The notes under the pieces are model-generated. The model worked only from the letters and a program-made list of their open reading frames with translations. It was not told the DNA's origin and did not search any database. Below, piece after piece: positions 13,782 through 19,007 of a stretch of 19,007 nucleotides of DNA. How positions within the stretch are numbered: position 1 is the first letter of the stretch; every line of letters begins with the position of its first letter. The translations under genes and the position numbers were made by a program. This stretch comes from Proteobacteria bacterium UBA5122 (GTDB lineage: Bacteria; Pseudomonadota; Gammaproteobacteria; Tenderiales; Tenderiaceae), in NCBI GenBank assembly GCA_002415485.1, contig DHYU01000057.1:29353-48359 (forward strand), written 5' to 3'.

Positions 13782-15230
13782 ATGAGTCACACCCGCTATC
13801 ACAGCAGCATCGTCTGGCTGCGGCGCGACCTGCGCCTGAGCGACAACCCGGCGCTGTATCACGCCTGCCAGCAGTCACAACAGGTGATCATCGTTTACAT
13901 CCATGCAGACGATGACGACAGCCCGTGGGCCATGGGCAGTGCCAGCCGCTGGTGGCTGCATCACAGCCTGACGGCATTACAGCAGCAGATCTCACAATTG
14001 GGCGGCCGACTGATCCTGCGATCAGGCCCCGCCCACACTACGCTCGACTCCTTGATCGCAGAGAGCGGGGCCGAAGCGGTGTTCTGGAATCGCCGTTATG
14101 AGGCCGCGCACCGCGAACAGGACAGACTGGTTCAAACACAGCTCGCGCAGCAAGGCGTGCCGGTACACGATTACCAAAGCGGCCTGTTATTTGCGCCGGG
14201 CACCGTGCTCAACAAGGAAGGCCTACCGTTTCGCGTCTTCACCCCGTTCTGGCAGGCCTGCCAAAAGCTAGGCCTGAGCCAAACATTGTTACCGGCCCCC
14301 GCCCAACTGCACACGAGCACCATCAACAGCCTCTCGCTGGCCGATCTAAAGTTATTGCCCAGCATCTCCTGGGGCCAGGGCTTGCAGGCCGAGTGGCAGG
14401 CAGGCGAGGCACAGGCGCACCGACTGCTCCAAGCGTTTTGCGAACAGGCACTGAACGACTATCCACAGGCGCGCGATGAACCCGGCATCAACGGCACCTC
14501 ACGCCTGTCACCCCATCTCGCCTTTGGAGAAATCACTCCACGACAGATCATCAACGCACTGCTGGAACACTTCATCTGTCAAACCAAAGACGGCGGCGCC
14601 TGCGACCACTACCTGCGCGAACTCGGCTGGCGCGAATTCGCCCATCACTGCCTCTATCATTTTCCGCAGATGACATCGGCACCACTCAATCGCCGCTTTG
14701 CAGCGTTTCCGTGGCGACACAATCCAGCGCTGCTTCGGGCCTGGCAGCAGGGAAAGACCGGCTTTCCGATCATCGACGCCGGCATGCGCCAACTCTGGCA
14801 CACCGGCTGGATGCACAACCGTGTGCGCATGATCGTCGCCTCGTTTCTAACCAAGAACGCGCTGATTGATTGGCGCCTCGGCGCCGAGTGGTTTTGGGAT
14901 ACGCTGGTCGATGCCGACCTCGCCAGCAACAGTTTTAACTGGCAATGGGTTGCTGGCTGCGGCCTCGACGCCGCGCCCTATTTCCGCATCTTTAATCCAG
15001 TCACGCAGAGTGAAAAATTAGATGCCCACGGTCGTTATCTGCGCCGCTGGTTACCGGAGCTCAGCACACTGCCCGCCAAGTGGCTGCACCAACCATGGAA
15101 AACACCTGAGACAATACAAGAGGAATGCAGCATCAGGATCGGTATCGACTATCCTACCCCCATCCTCGACCTGGGCAGCACCCGACAACAGGCGCTGCTG
15201 CTGCATAAACAACTGCCCAAACTGCATTAA
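13782..15230 (+). CDS. phrB: Deoxyribodipyrimidine (CPD) photolyase, class I
   Basis: Repairs UV-made cyclobutane pyrimidine dimers using blue light, with FADH- and an antenna chromophore. 482 residues (E. coli PhrB 472). N-terminal antenna domain begins IVWLRRDLRLSDNPAL; the linker is followed by the FAD-binding helical domain with GTSRLSPHLAFGEITPRQI, LRELGWREFAHH, RRFAAFPW, GFPIIDAGMRQLWHTGWMHNRVRMIVASFLTK, and WFWDTLVDADLASNSFNWQWVAGCGLDAAPYFRIFNPVTQSEK. The FAD pocket and the FNWQW electron-transfer tryptophans are present. Start chosen at 13782: GGGGAGG lies 8 bases upstream, inside the end of the regulator gene. A longer frame from 13470 overlaps that gene and is a shadow. Expression is probably controlled by the B12 regulator just upstream. 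Confidence 0.96.
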   Translation: MSHTRYHSSIVWLRRDLRLSDNPALYHACQQSQQVIIVYIHADDDDSPWAMGSASRWWLHHSLTALQQQISQLGGRLILRSGPAHTTLDSLIAESGAEAVFWNRRYEAAHREQDRLVQTQLAQQGVPVHDYQSGLLFAPGTVLNKEGLPFRVFTPFWQACQKLGLSQTLLPAPAQLHTSTINSLSLADLKLLPSISWGQGLQAEWQAGEAQAHRLLQAFCEQALNDYPQARDEPGINGTSRLSPHLAFGEITPRQIINALLEHFICQTKDGGACDHYLRELGWREFAHHCLYHFPQMTSAPLNRRFAAFPWRHNPALLRAWQQGKTGFPIIDAGMRQLWHTGWMHNRVRMIVASFLTKNALIDWRLGAEWFWDTLVDADLASNSFNWQWVAGCGLDAAPYFRIFNPVTQSEKLDAHGRYLRRWLPELSTLPAKWLHQPWKTPETIQEECSIRIGIDYPTPILDLGSTRQQALLLHKQLPKLH

Positions 15231-15251
15231 CACGACAGTAGAGATGTTCGT

Positions 15252-16403
15252 TTAGGGCCTTTGTAAACTCACCGCAACACGATCAAGCTCGGTCAGGATC
15301 CTATCCGCACGGTGTTGCCACAGATGGCCAGCCAATACCTTGGCCTGCCCGGCTGTCGCCACAGCCTGCCGTCGCTCATGATCCTGCAGCAGAGAGATTA
15401 GATGATTGGCGGCATCCATCACCGAGTTGCCTTTAAACGTTACCAACTCAGTTTGATTGAAGGTCTCCCGCCAATAACGGGATGCATCCGTCACCACCGC
15501 CGAGCCATTCGCCATCGCGGACAATACCCGCTCATGTGATCCCTCAGGAAACATCGGGCCGATATTCAGCGTGATCTTGGCCCGTGACATTAACGCCAAT
15601 ATCTGCGAATAGCTGGTCTCGCCATGGACACGATGATGTTTAAACCCCTGTACGTGCCAGCCACTGCCCCAGATATCAACAGCCAAACCCAACTGATCCA
15701 GTTCATGCAGCCAAGTCTGGCGGCGTTTCGTTCGCGCATATTGATCAACATAGATGGCAAATGCAGGGATCGTTTGCCTGTGCAATTGTTCATCGTCATC
15801 AACCCCCAAACGAAGCAGCACCGCCCCTATCACGTCAGCCAGCGGTACGTCGGGGGTCTCAAGCAATCGTTCCGCACAGCCAATCAATATCGGCGTTAAT
15901 CTTTCGCCGTACGTATTCAGCATCCCCTGCTGTATCACCTCTAACGAACCCGCCCCGGCCGGAAACAAGATATCGATATCACGCTCAGCCGCTGGAGTTG
16001 TTGCCACACTGGCGCCGTGGGCCAAAAAATCCGCGACAAACTCATCGCCCATGGTCGTTTTTAAAAAACGCACATGGCTGTGATCCACACATAGACAGGG
16101 AAAGGGTTCGTGTCGAATACGATCCAGGTTATATGCCGGATGATCAATCAATAACGACACATAGGGGATAGCCCTATCGCGATAAAGATGCTCGTATTCC
16201 GGCAGTGGGTTGATCCCGACGCCGTTAAAGCCAAAGGCCCCGTATACAGGCTGAGCAAATGCCGCCCGGACCTGTTCATGATCATTTCCATCCACCACAA
16301 CCAACCGCCTACCACGCGCAGCAAAGGCCTCTGCCAGCGCATCAACAAATACGTTGATGACCTCATACTGAAAGCGCCCCTTAAACATAACAATCGGCTG
16401 CAT
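15252..16403 (-). CDS. CgeB-like glycosyltransferase family protein
   Basis: 383 residues with the layout of a GT-B-fold glycosyltransferase of the CgeB/DUF3880 kind. N-terminal half MFKGRFQYEVINVFVDALAEAFAARGRRLVVVD, IPYVSLLIDHPAYNL, PCLCVDHSHVRFLK; C-terminal half VDIWGSGWHV, ALMSRAKITLNIGPMFPEGSHERVLSAMANGSAVVTDASRYWRETF, the motif typical of this group where a Glu-like donor-binding segment sits before SAMANGSAVVTD. No membrane segment is evident; a cytoplasmic protein is likely. GGGGGG five bases upstream supports the start at 16403. No polysaccharide cluster is nearby, so the acceptor is unknown. Convergent with phrB, divergent from the next gene. Confidence 0.75.
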   Translation of the reverse strand: MQPIVMFKGRFQYEVINVFVDALAEAFAARGRRLVVVDGNDHEQVRAAFAQPVYGAFGFNGVGINPLPEYEHLYRDRAIPYVSLLIDHPAYNLDRIRHEPFPCLCVDHSHVRFLKTTMGDEFVADFLAHGASVATTPAAERDIDILFPAGAGSLEVIQQGMLNTYGERLTPILIGCAERLLETPDVPLADVIGAVLLRLGVDDDEQLHRQTIPAFAIYVDQYARTKRRQTWLHELDQLGLAVDIWGSGWHVQGFKHHRVHGETSYSQILALMSRAKITLNIGPMFPEGSHERVLSAMANGSAVVTDASRYWRETFNQTELVTFKGNSVMDAANHLISLLQDHERRQAVATAGQAKVLAGHLWQHRADRILTELDRVAVSLQRP

Positions 16404-16489
16404 TGCCCCCCCAGCTTCTTTTTATCTTAGGCCTTCGCCCTCCCCTGATCCTCACTCTACACCAAGGCTCTTGCTCAAACAGCCTGCGA

Positions 16490-16519
16490 TTGACAGCGAC
16501 ACAGGTTAGTCGCTTCAAT
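16490..16519 (+). promoter_or_regulatory. Probable sigma-70 promoter of the CREST-like gene
   Basis: Perfect -35 TTGACA at 16490-16495, 18 bases, then TTCAAT at 16514-16519 (4 of 6 to TATAAT). Transcription would start near 16526, which places the ATG at 16521 outside the mRNA and supports the start at 16551. Confidence 0.45.
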
Positions 16520-16550
16520 AATGTCTCATCACCATCACAGGGATGCCACC

Positions 16551-17330
16551 ATGACCGCACCACCCGCGCCTGGAGTTTTGGTCCCCATCGTGGTTTTGTC
16601 GCTGCTGATCATCCTCCTCTTTGCACTGACACCCAACATCCCGCAAGACCTCGGCTACCACGACTTTGCCGATAAACGAACGCTACTGGGCATTCCCAAC
16701 ATGGTCGATGTTGTCTCCAATCTGGCGTTTATCGTGATGGGCATTTGGCTATGGCGACAACTCGGCCAGTTGCCTGCAGCCATCACCATGATAGGACGTG
16801 CACCACTGGCACTGTTTTGCCTCGGCCTGATCCTGACCGGCCTCGGTTCAGGTTATTACCACCTCGCCCCGGACAACGACAGCCTGGTATGGGATCGACT
16901 GCCGATGACGATCGCCTTTATGTCGTTCTTCAGCATGATTCTGAATCTGCATCTCGGCAAAGACCGCTGCCAGCACTGGCTGTGGCCATTGCTCGCCTGC
17001 GGTTTGCTGTCGGTGGTCTATTGGGCGTATAGCGAAGCCATCGGCGCGGGCGATCTGCGCCCATATGGACTGGTACAGTTTTTACCGATACTGCTGATCC
17101 CGTTGATCATCTGGCGTTGGCCGCAACCGGCCTATCGTGCACGTTATATCGTGCTGATCCTCGGCAGCTACCTGGTCGCCAAACTGTTGGAATATCTGGA
17201 TGCACAAATGCTGGCGCTGATCGGCATCAGCGGCCACAGTCTCAAACACCTGATCGCCTCGCTGGCGGGGGTATGGTTGCTGTATGCGTTGAGAAGTGTG
17301 CGCCCGCCGGACGGCAGGCGCCAAGGATAA
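16551..17330 (+). CDS. Ceramidase-like (CREST superfamily) integral membrane protein
   Basis: 259 residues and about seven hydrophobic segments. The conserved metal-site pattern of the CREST/alkaline ceramidase superfamily is visible: NLAFIVMG with Ser in VVSNLA at the start, GLGSGYYHLAPDNDSLVWDRLPMT (S-x3-H and D), and SGHSLKHLIASLAG (H-x3-H) near the C-terminus. Together these suggest a Zn-dependent amide hydrolase within the membrane. The exact substrate is unknown; bacterial members are uncharacterised as far as I know. Start at 16551 has AGGGA upstream; the ATG at 16521 would add MSHHHHRDAT and precedes the predicted transcription start. Ends 14 bases from convergent yajR. Confidence 0.78.
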   Translation: MTAPPAPGVLVPIVVLSLLIILLFALTPNIPQDLGYHDFADKRTLLGIPNMVDVVSNLAFIVMGIWLWRQLGQLPAAITMIGRAPLALFCLGLILTGLGSGYYHLAPDNDSLVWDRLPMTIAFMSFFSMILNLHLGKDRCQHWLWPLLACGLLSVVYWAYSEAIGAGDLRPYGLVQFLPILLIPLIIWRWPQPAYRARYIVLILGSYLVAKLLEYLDAQMLALIGISGHSLKHLIASLAGVWLLYALRSVRPPDGRRQG

Positions 17331-17344
17331 TCAACTAAGAATAA

Positions 17345-18766
17345 TCAGCCGCGGCTCGGTGCCGGTTCGGCATCAACGGCCGGCGCCTCTTCGCCACCAA
17401 CCGAAAAGCGTTTGTTGAGGTCGTCCAGATCCACCGCATGGCTATCGACCTTAAGATAGGCAATGCCGTCTTCGGCGATGATCACGGCCTCGGCCACACC
17501 CTTGCATTGGGTCATTTGCGCCACCAGATGACGCGCCTCTTCGGTCGTCACGTCACCGACCTTGATCATGTGGCTGCTCAAGTAACGGGGATTCTTCATC
17601 GTCGCCGCCACCAACACCCAGCTCGCGGCGATGATGCCGGCAAAGGCGAAGACGCCTATCGGCCCAAAGTGACCAAACATCCAGCCACCGACCAGTCCAC
17701 CGATGAACGCACCCATAAACTGCGATGACGAATAGACGCCCATCGCGGTCCCTTTCTTATCTGCGGGCGACATCTTGGCCACCAGAGACGGCAGGGAGGC
17801 CTCAAGCACGTTGAAGGCGGTGAAGAACAGCAACAGACAGATCACCATCGCCCACAGGCCACCGCCACTGACTGCCATCACCAGCAGCGAGACCATCAGC
17901 ATCGAGATCGCGGCGACAAAGACCTGCTTCATGCGGCGCTTCTTCTCGGCGATGATGATGAACGGCACCATCGCCACGAACGACACCAGCATCACGCCCA
18001 GGTACACCAGCCAGTGATCGCTGACCTCCAGCCCGGCGTTATCGCGCAGCGTGTGCGGCACGGCGACGAAGATTGCAGTCAGGATCAGATGCAGGGCAAA
18101 GATGCCGTAATCCAGACGCAACAGCTGGTGGTCGCGCAGCACCGTCTTGAACTGCTCGGGCACCGGGGCCGCATCACGATGAAAACGACTGTCGACCGGC
18201 GTCGGCACCACAAACTTCATGATCAGCATGCCGCACACGGCGAGCACGGCGGTAAACCAGAAGATGCCGTCAACGCCGATCCACGCATTGAGCAATGGCC
18301 CGATGATCAGCGACACGGTAAACGACAGGCCCATGCTGATGCCGATGATGGCCATCGCCCGCAGCCGGTGTTCTTCACGCGTCAGGTCGGCCGCCAGCGC
18401 CGTCATCGCCGCCGCAATCGCGCCCGCACCCTGAATCGCGCGGCCGATGATCACGCCGACCACCGAGTCGGCCATCGCCGCGATCACGCTACCGATCGCA
18501 AAGATGGTCAGACCGATGTAGATCACTGGCTTGCGGCCGATGCGATCGGACAACATGCCGAACGGGATCTGCAGGATGGCCTGGGTCAGGCCGTAGATGC
18601 CGATGGCCAGACCAATCAGTAACGGCGTCGCGCCACCCAGCTCTTCGGCGTACAGTGCAAAGACAGGCAAGATCATAAACAGCCCCAGCATGCGGGTGCT
18701 GAAGACAGTTGCCAGGGAGATCGCGGTGCGACGCTCGGTCGCGGTCATACCGGAGTTCGTTTTCAT
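17345..18766 (-). CDS. yajR: MFS transporter YajR, with C-terminal YAM domain
   Basis: 473-residue drug/proton-antiporter-type transporter of the inner membrane, twelve helices. Motif A between helices 2 and 3 reads GMLSDRIGRKPVIY; the N-terminus RRTAISLATVFSTRMLGLFMILPVFALYA and GLAIGIYGLTQAILQIPFG closely match E. coli YajR (454 residues). After helix 12 a soluble domain (about 395-455: LSSHMIKVGDVTTEEARHLVAQMTQCKGVAEAVIIAEDGIAYLKVD) corresponds to the ferredoxin-like YAM domain, followed by a Pro/Ala/Glu-rich tail. Start at 18766 (MKTNSGMTATERR) parallels E. coli; MTATERR at 18748 is an alternative. Substrate is not established. Divergent from uvrA across 80 bases. Confidence 0.92.
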   Translation of the reverse strand: MKTNSGMTATERRTAISLATVFSTRMLGLFMILPVFALYAEELGGATPLLIGLAIGIYGLTQAILQIPFGMLSDRIGRKPVIYIGLTIFAIGSVIAAMADSVVGVIIGRAIQGAGAIAAAMTALAADLTREEHRLRAMAIIGISMGLSFTVSLIIGPLLNAWIGVDGIFWFTAVLAVCGMLIMKFVVPTPVDSRFHRDAAPVPEQFKTVLRDHQLLRLDYGIFALHLILTAIFVAVPHTLRDNAGLEVSDHWLVYLGVMLVSFVAMVPFIIIAEKKRRMKQVFVAAISMLMVSLLVMAVSGGGLWAMVICLLLFFTAFNVLEASLPSLVAKMSPADKKGTAMGVYSSSQFMGAFIGGLVGGWMFGHFGPIGVFAFAGIIAASWVLVAATMKNPRYLSSHMIKVGDVTTEEARHLVAQMTQCKGVAEAVIIAEDGIAYLKVDSHAVDLDDLNKRFSVGGEEAPAVDAEPAPSRG

Positions 18767-18778
18767 ACCAAATCGATT

Positions 18779-18808
18779 TTGCCTCAGGGGCCAAAAACGA
18801 CGTATATT
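18779..18808 (+). promoter_or_regulatory. Possible sigma-70 promoter of uvrA
   Basis: TTGCCT (18779-18784), 18 bases, TATATT (18803-18808), about 38 bases before the uvrA start codon. I see no CTGT-N8-ACAG SOS (LexA) box of the E. coli type here. Confidence 0.35.
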
Positions 18809-18846
18809 ATCAGGTTCGATAACCGACTTAAAAGCTGTAGTATTCC

Positions 18847-19007
18847 ATGGACACCATCCACATTCGCGGCGCCCGCACCCATAACCTGAAAAACATCGAT
18901 GTCGACCTGCCGCGCGACAAGCTGATCGTCATCACCGGCCTCTCGGGCTCCGGCAAATCCTCCCTCGCCTTCGATACGATCTACGCCGAGGGCCAGCGCC
19001 GTTATGT
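18847..19007 (+). CDS. uvrA: UvrA, N-terminal 53 residues (3' end outside window)
   Basis: Damage-recognition ATPase of nucleotide excision repair. The visible [54 protein letters not shown] matches the start of E. coli UvrA nearly residue for residue, including the first Walker A (GLSGSGKSS). The rest lies beyond the window. Divergent from yajR. Confidence 0.96.
   Translation, partial: [53 protein letters not shown]

Noticed and set aside
16521..16550. Start codon giving a His-rich MSHHHH N-terminus
   Set aside because: No ribosome binding site and it lies upstream of the predicted transcription start; the ATG at 16551 has AGGGA.
1..19007. CRISPR arrays, tRNA or rRNA genes, complete insertion sequences
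   Set aside because: None seen: only one two-copy direct repeat, no transposase gene and no cloverleaf noticed by eye.

Overview
This window looks like part of the chromosome of a GC-rich gammaproteobacterium. GlnRS, Bfd/bacterioferritin, the YbbP-YbbA/TesA divergent block, YajR and UvrA all read like gammaproteobacterial orthologues, and a near-consensus Fur box and a sigma-54/NtrC-type promoter are present. I cannot name the genus. Both ends are cut inside genes: glnS on the left and uvrA on the right.

Layout. 1-2580: the 3' end of glnS, closely followed by a secreted RNase T2 and a small NfeD-family membrane protein, ending at a hairpin. 2680-3990: an iron-storage operon behind a Fur box, with bfd and two bacterioferritin subunits that divide the work (one keeps the heme ligand, the other the ferroxidase centre). 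4047-7944: the FtsX-like permease and ATPase pair (ybbP, ybbA) on the minus strand, divergent from tesA. 7945-10190: an AT-rich accessory insert. It holds a gene for a tyrosine-recombinase-like protein without its catalytic Arg/His residues, fused to a C-terminal domain with an RN-x4-H (HEPN RNase-type) motif. That gene is split by a frameshift at an A7 run and has a large dyad over its promoter. After it come a 26-bp direct repeat, a VOC/glyoxalase-fold gene and a gene remnant. 10197-12191: a DUF4399-like periplasmic protein and, divergently, glgC behind what looks like a sigma-54 promoter with upstream NtrC-type dyads. 12197-15230: an exported glutathione peroxidase and, divergently, a two-gene light-response operon (B12-binding MerR regulator of the CarH/LitR type plus CPD photolyase). 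15252-18766: a CgeB-like glycosyltransferase, a CREST/ceramidase-like membrane protein and the MFS transporter YajR. 18847-end: the start of uvrA.

Themes. Several neighbours deal with iron/oxidative stress (Bfd/Bfr, glutathione peroxidase) and UV/light damage (CarH/LitR-PhrB, UvrA). The least conventional items are the dead-recombinase/HEPN-like fusion with its dyad, and the possible nitrogen control of glycogen synthesis through sigma-54. Everything is read from sequence by eye; no database search was run.
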